Counted from the stretch's first letter, positions 1-9,855 are shown. The stretch is DNA of 64,000 nt from Verrucomicrobiota bacterium (GCA_023391285.1 JAEWBF010000126.1:1-64000); one strand, 5' to 3'. Program-made: numbers and translations. Notes: generated by a model not told the origin, from the letters alone.

Positions 1-22
1 GCCAATCACTCGGGGGGCGGGG

Positions 23-42
23 GGGCGGGGCCGACCCCGCCC
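23..42. repeat. REP-like GC hairpin at the window edge
   Basis: An 8-bp perfect stem (GGGCGGGG / CCCCGCCC) with loop CCGA lies just past the stop of the first minus-strand gene. It resembles the hairpins at 2309-2330 and 30904-30925, so it looks like one copy of a dispersed element. It may also end transcription of the upstream gene, but no T-run follows, so it is not a classical intrinsic terminator. Confidence 0.5.
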
Positions 43-48
43 TACAAA

Positions 49-2232
49 TCAGTTGGCGTCGGGGCGGAAGCCGATGGCGTCGAGGGCGGGTTTGATTTCC
101 GGGTTGGCCATGAAGTGTTTCCAGAGGAGGCCGGTGCGATGGTTTTCGATCATCACGGTGATCGGCGCTTGGTTGAGGGCCATGTAGACGGGTTCGAACC
201 AGTTTTGGGTTTGGTTAAAACCATCGTAAAAGCCGTAGATGCCCCAGGTTTTCGCGCCGAGGTCGCGGTAGAAATGTTTCAACGCGGCCATGGATTCGGC
301 GGGCGTGTAGGGGAACGAGGCGAGCGAAGCCATGATGTTGATGGTGCCGTTGTCGTCGCGGGGGAGCGGGCGGCCGCCGCCGGAGTTGATGCCGGCGGAA
401 AGACCCCAGGTGTCGGGGCCGTAGCCGGCGAACTTGCGGGGGTTTTCGACGGCGTAGGCGTGATTGATTCGGGCGATGGCGCGGTTGTTGTGGAAATAAT
501 TTGTATAACGATCGCGGATACCGCGGGGGTCGAAACCCAGGAAGGAAAAGTGGGTGAAGAAAAGGTCGGAACCGTTGCCGACGCCGACATCGAGTTTGAT
601 GCCGTAGTAGGTGTTGCCGTTGACGTAGCGGTCGCCCTGCGTGGTGCGACCCCAGTTGCGGCGGTAGGCGATGTGGCGGTCGGAGGTGCCGGCCCAACCG
701 GTATGGTAGAGTTCGGCGGGAACGGCGTGAATGGGCGAGGCGATGGCGAGGAGGTAGATGATGAGGGTTTCGTTCCAGCCGATGAGCGGATGGCTGATGT
801 GAAAGGCGTGATCGGGGGACCAATGCCAGTAGAGGACATCGCTGTCCTTGGTTTTTCGATACCAGCTCCATTCGACTTCGCGCCAAAGTTTGGTGATGGT
901 GTCGCGGAGCTCGCGTTCGACGGGATTGTCGCGCGAGAAGTAAGAGCGCGCGGCGAGGAGTCCCTGGATCATGAAGGCGGTTTCGACGAGGTCGCCGCCG
1001 TTGTCGTATTTGCCGAAGAACGGAATGGTCTTGCCGGTTTCGCCATTGAGGAAGTGCGGCCAGACGCCGTGAAAGCGATCGGCGCGCGAGAGAAAGCGGG
1101 TGATGAGCGCGATGCGATCGGCGGCCTGTTGACGAGAGATCCAGCCGCGTTCGGCGCCGACGAGGAGGGCCATGACGCCGAAACCGCTGCCGCCGAGAGC
1201 GAGGAGATTCTCGTCGCCGGGAAGGACTTCGGGAGCGAGGCCGGCTTTAGGGTGGGCGGCTTCCCAGTAGTAGCGGAAGCACGCTTCCTGGACCATATCG
1301 AGCAGCTCGTCGTCGTTGAGCGCGCGCGTGGCGGTGGAGGAAATTGCGGAGGGCGGGGATTCGTTGCCGGCGAGGTCGATGGCGGTGACGCGGTAATGGG
1401 CGACGCGATCGGAGGCGCCGATGAAGTCGGCGAAGCGGGAGCGCGTGCGTTGGGAGGTGCCAACGGGTTGGAAGTTGGTGCCGTCGAACGCGCGATAAAT
1501 GCGATAGGCGAGGAGGTCGGGAGCCTCGCTGTGATTCCACGCGACATCGACGTGGCGATCGAAACCGCGCGTCGTGAGCGTGGGCGGAGCGGGTGGCGGC
1601 GTGGTATCTTTGGTGTCGGCGTCGCGGACCTGGAAGTCGTCGAGGATGAGCGTGTGTTCGCGGTTGTCGTCGAGTCCCTGCATGAACGCGATGCTGAGGA
1701 GCTTCTCGGGATTGAAGGCGATATCGGTGGTGCCGTGGTAGATCGTGGATTTGAACGTGGAAAACGGGATGGTGATGAGCGTCCACTTGTTCGCGGGGAT
1801 CGGATCGCCGCGGACGAGGGGGATGGTGGGCGTGCCGTTTTCGTCGAGGTCGCGGAGATAAATGCGCGGCCCGCTTTCGGCGGTGAGTTCGGAATCGGAG
1901 TAGCACCAGAACGTGAGGGCGGAGCCTTCGAAGCGGAACGGACGCGCGTAGCGACGCGGAATTTCGAGAGTCATGCGCCAGTCGCCACCGGTGGCGGAAC
2001 GCCATTTGAGGCGGAGAGCGTTGGGCGGGGAAACGAAGCGGCCGGGCTCGACGGGGAATTTGCCGTTGAAGGTTTCGAGCGTGCTCGGCGCGACGAGGTA
2101 GCTGAGGGAGGAATCGTAGCCGCTGTCCGCGAGGCTGTTGTCGAACATCACGTGGCGGTCGTAAAACGACGGCTGGGCGAGAGCGGCAGAGGAGAGGAGC
2201 GCAAGAGAGACAACAAGAACGAGGCGGTGCAT
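49..2232 (-). CDS. Secreted glucoamylase-family (PF10091) glycoside hydrolase with jelly-roll and FN3 domains
   Basis: The frame opens further upstream (2286), but I chose the ATG at 2232. It gives a clean signal peptide (MHRLVLVVSLALLSSAALAQ), leaving 727 aa. After the signal come a beta-rich region resembling a carbohydrate-binding jelly-roll (about 25-200), a fibronectin type III domain (about 210-300, with YRIYRAFDG and YRVTAIDLAGN), and a glucoamylase-like alpha-barrel domain to the C-terminus (GGSGFGVMALLVGAERGW, TWGIYGFYDGFNQ, then PITVMIENHRTGLLWKHFM). PF10091 includes GH144-type beta-1,2-glucanases, so the substrate may be a beta-glucan rather than starch. It probably acts in the periplasm or outside the cell. 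It lies 143 nt downstream of the TonB receptor on the same strand, and a second PF10091 protein sits on the receptor's other side. Confidence 0.85.
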   Translation of the reverse strand: MHRLVLVVSLALLSSAALAQPSFYDRHVMFDNSLADSGYDSSLSYLVAPSTLETFNGKFPVEPGRFVSPPNALRLKWRSATGGDWRMTLEIPRRYARPFRFEGSALTFWCYSDSELTAESGPRIYLRDLDENGTPTIPLVRGDPIPANKWTLITIPFSTFKSTIYHGTTDIAFNPEKLLSIAFMQGLDDNREHTLILDDFQVRDADTKDTTPPPAPPTLTTRGFDRHVDVAWNHSEAPDLLAYRIYRAFDGTNFQPVGTSQRTRSRFADFIGASDRVAHYRVTAIDLAGNESPPSAISSTATRALNDDELLDMVQEACFRYYWEAAHPKAGLAPEVLPGDENLLALGGSGFGVMALLVGAERGWISRQQAADRIALITRFLSRADRFHGVWPHFLNGETGKTIPFFGKYDNGGDLVETAFMIQGLLAARSYFSRDNPVERELRDTITKLWREVEWSWYRKTKDSDVLYWHWSPDHAFHISHPLIGWNETLIIYLLAIASPIHAVPAELYHTGWAGTSDRHIAYRRNWGRTTQGDRYVNGNTYYGIKLDVGVGNGSDLFFTHFSFLGFDPRGIRDRYTNYFHNNRAIARINHAYAVENPRKFAGYGPDTWGLSAGINSGGGRPLPRDDNGTINIMASLASFPYTPAESMAALKHFYRDLGAKTWGIYGFYDGFNQTQNWFEPVYMALNQAPITVMIENHRTGLLWKHFMANPEIKPALDAIGFRPDAN

Positions 2233-2308
2233 GGCAGAGGGCGGAGCGGGTGATGAGTTGGCCGCAAAGAGGCGCAGGAGGCGCAAAGAGGAGGTTCAAA
2301 AAGTGAAA

Positions 2309-2365
2309 GGGCGGGTCGAAAGACCCGCCCTGTGCGCGGTGAGGGCACCGCGCCTCCATCGGAGG
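2309..2365. repeat. Three consecutive hairpins between receptor and hydrolase genes
   Basis: Three perfect inverted repeats follow one another: 2309-2330 (9-bp stem GGGCGGGTC / GACCCGCCC, loop GAAA), 2334-2353 (GCGCGGT / ACCGCGC) and 2353-2365 (CCTCC / GGAGG). The first resembles the elements at 23-42 and 30904-30925 and is REP-like. The array lies between the TonB receptor stop (2376) and the next gene's start (2232), so it could attenuate or process the receptor-hydrolase transcript. No U-run is present. Confidence 0.6.
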
Positions 2366-2375
2366 GATGGGTGGG

Positions 2376-5252
2376 TTAGAAGGTGAAGCGCGCGGTGAAA
2401 CGGAAGGTGCGCGGGGTTTGGTAGAAGTAGGCGTTGCGGATGTGACGACCGGAGCGGTCGGTGTAGTCGTTGTGATAATCGATCACGAGCGGCTCGTCGT
2501 AATCGAAGACGTTGTCGACGTTGATCGCGAAGCGGGCTTTCACGCGGCCGAACTCGGTTTCGTAGGCGAGCACGGCGGAGTAGCTGCGAATGGAGGAGCC
2601 GAAGTATTCTTCGCCAGCATAGGTGCCGGCGTAGGGCTTGCCGGTGTAGTTGCCGCCGACGCCAATGGAGTAGCCGTCGAGAGCTTCGTTGGTGAAGATG
2701 TAATTCACGAACCAGCTCGCGGTGTAGTCGACCGACTTGCGCTGGGGCGCGCCGGCGACGGATTGCGCGAGCGTGTCCTGGACGCGCGAGATTTCGTTGC
2801 GCAGCTCGCTGGCGCGCACCGGGTCGGTCGTGGCGTCGAGCTGGGTGTTCCACGTTGCGAGATTCGCGGCGACGTGAGCTCGGGCCATGGGATAGAAATC
2901 GACGATCTCGGTTTCCGGCAGCGCGTAGCTGGCCTGGAGGCGGAGGTTTTCGAACGGATTCGCGGTGACCTCGAACTCGTAGCCGGAGGCTTCCATGGCG
3001 GTGGTGTCGGAGTAGGCGACGGCGCCGAAGCCTTCGTCCTGCGGCGCGCCGCGGGCGAGATTGTATTTCTGCCAGACGCCGCGGATGCCGACGGGATTTT
3101 CGACATTGCGATTGTTGGACTTGGATTCGTAGCGGCTGAAGCTCGCGTAGTATTTCCCGTCGGGAGTGGAGATACGGAGACCGTAGTCGTAACCCTCGTT
3201 TTCCTCCGGGCCGGGCCGCGCGCCGTTGAGGTAGGGCTGTGAGCCGGCGTTGGGCGGAAGGAGATTTTCCGAGTAGTTGGCGAAGATGCCCAGCCAGCCG
3301 AAGTAGTAAACGGCGCCCGCCGTGTAGGTCGTCCCGGAGTCGCTTTCGCTGACGCGCTGGTCGGTGAAGTTCGGACCGCGACGATAGCTGACGAGATCTT
3401 CGTCGTAGCTGTCGCGGCGAACGCCGAGCGCGATGCTGAGGTTGTCGTCGAAGAGCCGCGTATTCGAGAACAGCGCGTAACTGGTGAGCTCGAACTCGTC
3501 GTCGAAGTCGAACCAGTAGCCCTGCGCGGGCGCGTAGGCAACGGAGTAGCCGTTCAGGCCGTCGGGGATGTCGGTGAAGGTGTTGGGGCGGTCGAGGTAG
3601 ATGCGGCCCCAGACCATGTTGTCGGCCCATTCGTTGATCGGCCAGGTGCCGTTGGTGATCTGCGCGAGATACTGGCGCGCGGATGTCTGGGTTTTGCGCT
3701 GGGAGGCGGAGGCGGCGAAGAGTTGGTGGAAACGCGAGCCGAAGAGATCGCCGTCGAACTTGTAGTTGAGCTGCGCGCGGATCTCGTCGACGGAGCGCGT
3801 CTGCACCTGACGTGAAAGGAAGAAGTCGGCGAACTGTTTGCCGAAGTTGGGATTCGCGGTGCCGTCGGGGAGCTGGCGGTTGATATCGATGGACGCGCCG
3901 CCGGTGCCCTCGTAATCTTTCGAAGTCGTCTCGGTGTCGTAGGTGAAGAACGCAACCTGGAGATCGACATTCTCGTTGAAGCTGTGGTCGAGGAAGACGC
4001 TGAGATTTTCGTAGTCGTTGGTGCCGCGACCGGCGCCGTAGGTCCATTCACGGCTCGGGCGAATCGGGATGTTGGCGGTCGAGGACCACTCGGTTTCCCA
4101 AGGGAGTTTGATTTCGTCGGGATACCAACCGGGGTAAGGGGCCCAGGTAAGGGCCTGGCCGATGTCGAGGAGTGAACCGGTGGAAGCGTAGCCGCCGTTG
4201 TAGACGCGGCCGGGAATGGTGGGATCGGGGTTGGGGATCCAGGGAGCCCAGAGCTGGAGTCGTTGGTTGTCGGACAGCGAAGGAATGTAGACGGGAAAAG
4301 CTTCGAGGCCGTCGCCCCAGGCGCCGGCGTTGGGCATGCGGATGGTGCGGGCGTTGCCGGTGGGAAGAGCGCCCCAGGTTTCGGAGGCGGTGGTGCCGTC
4401 CCAGCCGGAAGCTTTGTCGCCGATCGTGGTGGAGATGAGTGTGTATTTGGAACGGTAGCCCTCGACCTCGAGCCGGAGTGAGGTGCGATCGGTGAGCTTG
4501 TAGAGCGCGGCGAGGTCGAGCGCGCGTTTGGTGCCCTCGTCGCCCTCGCGCCAACCGCGAACGGTGTCGTGCAACGCATTCACGCGGAAGGCGAGGCGGT
4601 CGGTGGCGGCGAGGTTGTAATCCAGTTCGAAGCGAACGCCGCCTTCGGAGTTAGCGATCACGGCGGGGCTGATGAAAGTGTTATCGAGACGAGGGACCTT
4701 CGTGTAGGTGGACAACGTGCCGCCGACGGTGCCGAGACCGAAGAGGATGCCATTCGGGCCGCGGGTGAATTCGACGCGCTCGATGTTATAGGCATCGGCA
4801 TTCTCGAAGAACGTGAAGTAGTTGCGCGTGGGACCGGCGCCGCCTTGCTGACCGGAACCGACGCCGCGGAAGCTGAAAGCCCACGGGTGAAAGGCCTGGC
4901 CGCCGAAACCGCGACCGGCGAGAGGATCTTCGGGAAGGACGTTGGGAGCCCAGCGGAGGGATTCGCGAACGTCCTGGATGCCGAGGTCGTCGAGGAACGT
5001 GCGCGTGAGAGACGACATGGCCGCCGGCGTGAGCTTGATCGGCATGTTCGTGCGACCGCCCGCAAGCGAATCGACTGCGACGTATCCACGATCGCGTGAC
5101 ACGTCGACCGTGAAGGTTTCGAGGACGATGGGCTGGTCGCCCAACGTGTCGGACGGGCTGGGAGCCGGATTAACCGGCTGGGCGAGGGCGACGGTCGTCG
5201 CGCCGAGGAGTGAAACCGCCGCCAGCATGCAGCGGGATTGCTTGGGGTTCAT
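2376..5252 (-). CDS. TonB-dependent outer-membrane receptor (SusC-like, no SusD)
   Basis: The 958-aa product has a signal peptide ending near residue 24 (ATTVALAQ). A plug domain follows at about 60-190 (RTNMPIKLTPAAMSSLTRTF, then LRWAPNVLPED and YNIERVEFTRGPNGILFG). A long beta-barrel comes next and ends in RFTARFTF with the C-terminal Phe expected for BamA-dependent assembly. Such receptors import large ligands (oligosaccharides, siderophores) across the outer membrane using TonB energy. Flanking by two PF10091 hydrolases suggests an oligosaccharide ligand, but no lipoprotein SusD partner is present. This matches the large SusD-less receptor families of Opitutaceae (family knowledge). It is likely transcribed with the downstream hydrolase. 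The ligand cannot be read from the sequence. Confidence 0.9.
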   Translation of the reverse strand: MNPKQSRCMLAAVSLLGATTVALAQPVNPAPSPSDTLGDQPIVLETFTVDVSRDRGYVAVDSLAGGRTNMPIKLTPAAMSSLTRTFLDDLGIQDVRESLRWAPNVLPEDPLAGRGFGGQAFHPWAFSFRGVGSGQQGGAGPTRNYFTFFENADAYNIERVEFTRGPNGILFGLGTVGGTLSTYTKVPRLDNTFISPAVIANSEGGVRFELDYNLAATDRLAFRVNALHDTVRGWREGDEGTKRALDLAALYKLTDRTSLRLEVEGYRSKYTLISTTIGDKASGWDGTTASETWGALPTGNARTIRMPNAGAWGDGLEAFPVYIPSLSDNQRLQLWAPWIPNPDPTIPGRVYNGGYASTGSLLDIGQALTWAPYPGWYPDEIKLPWETEWSSTANIPIRPSREWTYGAGRGTNDYENLSVFLDHSFNENVDLQVAFFTYDTETTSKDYEGTGGASIDINRQLPDGTANPNFGKQFADFFLSRQVQTRSVDEIRAQLNYKFDGDLFGSRFHQLFAASASQRKTQTSARQYLAQITNGTWPINEWADNMVWGRIYLDRPNTFTDIPDGLNGYSVAYAPAQGYWFDFDDEFELTSYALFSNTRLFDDNLSIALGVRRDSYDEDLVSYRRGPNFTDQRVSESDSGTTYTAGAVYYFGWLGIFANYSENLLPPNAGSQPYLNGARPGPEENEGYDYGLRISTPDGKYYASFSRYESKSNNRNVENPVGIRGVWQKYNLARGAPQDEGFGAVAYSDTTAMEASGYEFEVTANPFENLRLQASYALPETEIVDFYPMARAHVAANLATWNTQLDATTDPVRASELRNEISRVQDTLAQSVAGAPQRKSVDYTASWFVNYIFTNEALDGYSIGVGGNYTGKPYAGTYAGEEYFGSSIRSYSAVLAYETEFGRVKARFAINVDNVFDYDEPLVIDYHNDYTDRSGRHIRNAYFYQTPRTFRFTARFTF

Positions 5253-5457
5253 AGGCAGGTGTGTCGGGTGTGTTGTGCATGCTGGACCTACGTTTGGGTG
5301 TAATGCGGATAGAACAGAACGGCACCAAAGACGTTCCCGCAGAGAGATAGAGCGGATTTAGGGATCTGGCATCGGGGGACGGAGCAGGGGGGCAACTCGG
5401 GGTTGCGGTGTGGCCCGCTGGATCGTTGCGTGACGAGCGCGCAAACTACCGGAAAAG

Positions 5458-8241
5458 CTAGCGGAGAATGATCTTGCCCAGGCCGTAGCGTTCGTCGCGA
5501 CGCTGGAAGAAGCGCCAGCTCAGCTTGAGAGAAGGCTCCCATTCGTAGCGGCCGTGAGTTGCGACGGCGGGGGTGAGGGCGACTTCGAGGCCGGGGCGGG
5601 GAGTGAGTCCGAGGACGGACCACGGGATGCTCGCGACCACCGTGTAGCCGGTTTCGGTGCGGCGGATATCGGCGGGCACGGGGCGATCGTGGTTCCATTC
5701 GTAGGCCTGGCCGGTGGAACGGAAGACATAGTGGAGGTCGGCCTGGCCGCGCCACACGAGACCGTCGTTTCTCGGATCGATCAGGAGCTCGACGAGTTCG
5801 CGGCGTTCGGGCGGGCGCTCGGTGCCGGCGGGTGTGTCGACGGCTTCGGCGTGGAAATGCAGGGCTTCGTTATCCCACGTAAAGGCGAAGCGAAGTTCGA
5901 GAAGCGGGTCGTCGGGGCGGACGTCGGCGGGAGATTCCTTGAACTCGAGGCCGGCGATCGTGGTCCACTGCCATTGCGCGCGAGGAGTGGAGGAGGCGAC
6001 CGCGACGGAAGTGCGTTCGGGCGGTTCGGCGACGGGGCCGGCGAGTTCGTAGCGCATGAACGTGGATGTGTCCTGTCCGAAAGGAGCGGTGCGGAAGTCG
6101 GGGATGGCGGAGCGACCGGCGCGCACGAGCGGATCTTTTTGGAACCAAGCGCGGACGGAATCGGGAACGAGGACATTGGCGACGCTGATGAGGAGCGCGG
6201 CGCGATCCTGAGGAGGCGCGGAGGCGAGCCATTCGTCGAGCGGTGGGGTAACGGGACTGAAGCGCGTGAGCCACTCGGCGGGATAATGTTCGAGCACGAG
6301 GGCGGTCGTGATGGGATCGATCGGTTTCGGTGGCGGAGGATTGTCGCCGATGTGCACGGCGATGGCGTAGGCGAGTTGGGCGGCGGAACCGCCCGAGATG
6401 GTGGCGCGTTCGTCGAGCCAGAGACCGGGGCGAAGTTGGTCGTAGGGCTCGGCGGGAGAAAGAACCCACACGTCGCCGCGTTGCTCGGGAGTTCGCACGA
6501 GATTTGTCCAGGCGGTGGGTTCGCTTTGGAGGGTGGCGATTTTGAAAAAGGTGCCGAGCCGGCTGGCGGAGCCGAGTTTGGTGGTGCCGACCGTGACCTT
6601 GCTCCAGTCGATTTCGTCGAGGCGACGCGTCGCTTCCATCGCGAGGCCTGGGAATGCTTGCCGAAGGGTGATGAGGCCGGCGGCGTATTCGGCGACCGCA
6701 AGGTCGAACTCGGGAAGCTGGGCGGCGGCGAGGGCATCGCGCACGCGTTTAGCGGCGGTGGCGCCGGAGACGATGCCGAGAGTTTGTGCGGCGGGAAACG
6801 TCGTGAAGCGGAGACCGGCGGTGTCGGGGGTGATGGGATCGTTCTCGAGCGATCGCCATGCGGCGACGGCGAGGGCGCGGAGACGTTCGCGTTCGGCCCA
6901 GGTGAACGTGCGGCGGGTCGAGACGAAGCCGGCGCGGGCGAGCGCGCGTTGGACTTCGGGCGTGCGCATGAAGAGCGACCACACAAAACCCGAGCGGGCG
7001 TTTTCGGCCTGCAGGATCGTAATGCCCAAGTCGATACCGATGACATCCGGGTTGAACCAGCCAGTCTCGGGGTTGAAGGCGTCGACGAAACCGTAGCGTT
7101 TCCACGCGCGGTCGCCGTAGACCGTGCGGATGTGCTGGAGGACCATCATTGTTTCGTAGGGCACGAACGGCACGGACCCGGCAGCGGCGCAGGGGACGAT
7201 GGTGCCGTCGAGTGAGTCGTAGCCGCCGGTGCGGGGCGGGCCGCCCCAGGCTTTGTAGCCCGACGCGGAATCGGAGGCAGTGACGCCCCAGAGACGTTCG
7301 CTCCAACTCGGGAACTCGCTGCGAAGATCGATGGAGAACTGGCGCTGGGCGAGGGTCGCGAGAATGGAGTTGCGGTAGTAGTCGGCGAAAGCGTCGCGTT
7401 TGTCGCGGAAGTCGACGAAGGCGTGGGCAAACTGGTGAATGAACAGCGGCGGGCCTTGAATGAAGTGATAATCGCCGTAGCTGCCGGCGGGTTGGCGGCC
7501 CCACGCCCGCCAGTAGTCCAGCGGCAGGGCATTCTTGGGCGCGCCCATGCCGAGGATACTCATGATCATGTGTTCGGAGTAGATGCGCCAGCGGTAGCGC
7601 GAGAACCCGGTTTCGTCTTTCCAACCGAGGGACAAGGTGGAGCCGCCGTTGAGGAACCACTGCCAGTCGATGGTTTCGTTGATCTGGTTGACGAGCTGGG
7701 TGATTTCGGGATCGCGGAAGTATTCGCGCGCGACGATCGCGCCGGCCATGAAGAGGGCGGTGTCGATGGAGGAGATCTCGCATTCCCAGGCGCGCGCGCC
7801 GGTGTCCATTTCCATGAAATGGTAGTAGAAGCCGCGGCGGCGGGGAGCGTCGTTGGCGAGGAAGCGCAGCATGAGCTTCACGCGATCGAGGGCCATCTCG
7901 CGTTCGACCCAGCCGCGGTGGGTGGCGATCGCCCAGGAGGCGAGCGCGAAACCGGATGCGGCGATGCTGGCCTTGCCCTCGGTGGGAGCGCCGTCGGCGC
8001 GGGCGCGGTCGCGCACGAGGCCGGTGACGGGATGCATCTGTTCGACGAAGAACAGGAAGGAGGCGCGTTGAAGCTCGTCGAGCAACGCGTCGTCTTCGGC
8101 GGTAAGGATCGCGCCGGGCCGCGCGCCGACGAGCGACGGGTGGCGTTCGGTCGATTCAGCCGCGCGCAAGGGCAAGGGAAGAAGAGCGGCGAAAAGAAGC
8201 GGGAGGAGGAGGAGCGGACGGGAGCCGGGGAAGACAGGCAT
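5458..8241 (-). CDS. Secreted glucoamylase-family (PF10091) protein with C-terminal CBM9-like domain
   Basis: The 927-aa product starts with a signal peptide rich in Leu and Ala (about 1-28). The glucoamylase-like domain spans about 50-440. It begins with the family's TGLVRDRARADGAPTEGKAS and GFALASWAIATHRGW signatures and ends with ITILQAENARSGFVWSLFM. A middle region of about 200 residues is unassigned. The last 200 residues look like a family-9-type carbohydrate-binding domain, with ELRFAFTWDNEALHFHAEA, ELLIDPRNDGLVW, YTVVASIPWSVLGL and a terminal YGLGKIILR. It differs in architecture from the PF10091 protein at 49-2232, so the two are not a simple tandem duplicate. It precedes the TonB receptor on the same strand with a 205-nt gap, so it may have its own transcript. 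Confidence 0.85.
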   Translation of the reverse strand: MPVFPGSRPLLLLPLLFAALLPLPLRAAESTERHPSLVGARPGAILTAEDDALLDELQRASFLFFVEQMHPVTGLVRDRARADGAPTEGKASIAASGFALASWAIATHRGWVEREMALDRVKLMLRFLANDAPRRRGFYYHFMEMDTGARAWECEISSIDTALFMAGAIVAREYFRDPEITQLVNQINETIDWQWFLNGGSTLSLGWKDETGFSRYRWRIYSEHMIMSILGMGAPKNALPLDYWRAWGRQPAGSYGDYHFIQGPPLFIHQFAHAFVDFRDKRDAFADYYRNSILATLAQRQFSIDLRSEFPSWSERLWGVTASDSASGYKAWGGPPRTGGYDSLDGTIVPCAAAGSVPFVPYETMMVLQHIRTVYGDRAWKRYGFVDAFNPETGWFNPDVIGIDLGITILQAENARSGFVWSLFMRTPEVQRALARAGFVSTRRTFTWAERERLRALAVAAWRSLENDPITPDTAGLRFTTFPAAQTLGIVSGATAAKRVRDALAAAQLPEFDLAVAEYAAGLITLRQAFPGLAMEATRRLDEIDWSKVTVGTTKLGSASRLGTFFKIATLQSEPTAWTNLVRTPEQRGDVWVLSPAEPYDQLRPGLWLDERATISGGSAAQLAYAIAVHIGDNPPPPKPIDPITTALVLEHYPAEWLTRFSPVTPPLDEWLASAPPQDRAALLISVANVLVPDSVRAWFQKDPLVRAGRSAIPDFRTAPFGQDTSTFMRYELAGPVAEPPERTSVAVASSTPRAQWQWTTIAGLEFKESPADVRPDDPLLELRFAFTWDNEALHFHAEAVDTPAGTERPPERRELVELLIDPRNDGLVWRGQADLHYVFRSTGQAYEWNHDRPVPADIRRTETGYTVVASIPWSVLGLTPRPGLEVALTPAVATHGRYEWEPSLKLSWRFFQRRDERYGLGKIILR

Positions 8242-8671
8242 GACGCGAGGCTCGAGCCGGGGACAAGATTGAGGAGAGGAGTTTCACGCGATCCGGACCG
8301 GCAGGCGCGGTGGTGATGCCACGGTGTTGAACGGACCGCGGATGCGGTGCCGCTTCCGGACGGACGCGGCGCAACGATGAGCGAGCGAGAACGTTTCGCA
8401 ATCTTGCCGGGCAAGTTTCATGGCGGAATCTACGCGGGGGAGGTGGGCGTGCCATCGAGCGGAGTGAGGGCGAGGAGGTGGGGGAAAGTGCAAGTGGGAC
8501 CGCGCGATGCGCGAGAACCCCTCATCGCGCAGACGGGCAAGTTGGAGCAGGCCCCTCGGTCACGGAAACGTGAACGGCTGACGCAAGCGGATGTCAGCGC
8601 ACGTTCTGAGCCGCGCTGTTTTTTTTCTGGCTGCAACAAAAGGCGGCGGTGAGCGTCCAGCCCGCAAACCC
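8242..8671. other. 430-nt divergent intergenic region
   Basis: This gap separates the divergent PF10091 gene (minus) and GH10 xylanase (plus) and must hold promoters for both. I see small inverted repeats: ACCGC-GGAT-GCGGT near 8336, and TCACG-GAAA-CGTGA at 8560-8573. No convincing -35/-10 pair, riboswitch or coding frame of note is visible. Short open frames here show no recognisable product. Confidence 0.4.
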
Positions 8672-9832
8672 ATGACGAGACATACCCTGCTTGGTTCCTT
8701 CGCGTTGATGATCGTTGCGGCAACGGCGTCGCTGTCGGCTGCACCTGCCGGGAAGTTGCCGGCGTTGAAGGAGGCGGCGGAAGGGATGTTTCACATCGGA
8801 GCGGCGATCAACGAACAGCACATCCGTGAGACGGATGAGAAAGGCGTGGCGGTCATCGACCAGCATTTCGATTCGATCACGCCGGAGAACGTGATGAAGT
8901 GGGGTCCGATCCATCCTGAGCCGGGCCGTTACGATTTCGAGTTGGCGGACAAGTATGTGGAATTTGGCGAGAAGCGCGGGCTGCACATCGTCGGCCACAC
9001 GTTGATGTGGCACAGCCAGACTCCGCGCTGGGTGTTCGAGGACGAGAATGGAGAACCGGCTTCGAAGGAGGTGTTGTTGGAGCGGTTGCGCGATCACATC
9101 CGCACGGTGGTGGGGCGTTACAAAGGACGTGTGAAAGGTTGGGACGTGGTGAACGAGGCGGTGAAGGACGAGGATGGAAATGTCCGGTTCGATCGTCCGT
9201 GGTATAAGATCCTCGGCGAGGAAGGCATTTACGAAGCGTTCAAGGCGGCGCAGGAAGCGGATCCGGATGCGGAGCTTTACTACAACGATTACTCGCTGGC
9301 GAATCCGGTGAAGCGCGCGGGGGTGCTGCGGCTGGTGAATTGGTTGCGGATGAAAGGGGCGCGGGTCGACGGTGTGGGGACGCAGGAGCATTGCTCGCTG
9401 GAGTGGCCGAAGATCGAAGACATCGAAGGGACGATCCGCGATTTTGCGCAAGCGGGCTACAAGGTGATGGTGACGGAGCTGGACGTGACGGTGCTGCCGC
9501 GGCCCCGGCAGTATTTTGGCGCGGAGATCTCGACCGTGTTCGAGACTGCGCCGGAACTCGATCCGTATCGCGCTGGGTTGCCCCCTGAGAAAGAGGCTGA
9601 GCTGGCGCAGCGGTATGGCGAGATCTTCGCGGCGTATGCGAAATACAAGGACGCGCTGACGCGCGTGACGATCTGGGGCGTGTCGGACAACGGGTCATGG
9701 TTGAATAATTTCCCGATTCGCGGACGCACGGACCATGCGTTGTTGTTCGATCGCAACTACCAGCCGAAACCGGCGCTGGAAGCGGCGATCAAGGCGCTGA
9801 AACCCGATGCGGATCCCGCGCTGACGCGCTGA
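8672..9832 (+). CDS. GH10 endo-1,4-beta-xylanase
   Basis: I chose the ATG at 8672 because it gives a signal peptide (ALMIVAATASLSAAPAG) and a 386-aa protein of normal single-domain GH10 length. The GH10 hallmarks are present: ITPENVMKWGPIHPE, GHTLMWHSQTP, the acid/base Glu in WDVVNEAV (about E162), and the nucleophile Glu in VTELDV (about E269). VTIWGVSDNGSWLNNFP follows near the end. It cleaves internal beta-1,4-xylosidic bonds in xylan, in the periplasm or outside the cell. It stands alone on the plus strand, divergent from the receptor and hydrolase genes, and could share their regulation. The ALLFDRNYQPKPAL region near the end is typical of complete GH10 enzymes. Confidence 0.95.
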   Translation: MTRHTLLGSFALMIVAATASLSAAPAGKLPALKEAAEGMFHIGAAINEQHIRETDEKGVAVIDQHFDSITPENVMKWGPIHPEPGRYDFELADKYVEFGEKRGLHIVGHTLMWHSQTPRWVFEDENGEPASKEVLLERLRDHIRTVVGRYKGRVKGWDVVNEAVKDEDGNVRFDRPWYKILGEEGIYEAFKAAQEADPDAELYYNDYSLANPVKRAGVLRLVNWLRMKGARVDGVGTQEHCSLEWPKIEDIEGTIRDFAQAGYKVMVTELDVTVLPRPRQYFGAEISTVFETAPELDPYRAGLPPEKEAELAQRYGEIFAAYAKYKDALTRVTIWGVSDNGSWLNNFPIRGRTDHALLFDRNYQPKPALEAAIKALKPDADPALTR

Positions 9833-9855
9833 CGCAGGCCGAGTGTGGCGGCGTG

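Noticed and set aside
191..205. A tRNA T-loop-like GGTTCGAACC sequence
   Set aside because: It lies inside the PF10091 coding sequence and no tRNA cloverleaf surrounds it. No tRNA or rRNA gene was found in the window.
115..2253. Large plus-strand frame opposite the first PF10091 gene
   Set aside because: It is the antisense shadow of a clear secreted hydrolase. Its Gly/Val/Ala-rich translation has no domain and the opposite strand has a signal peptide and family motifs.
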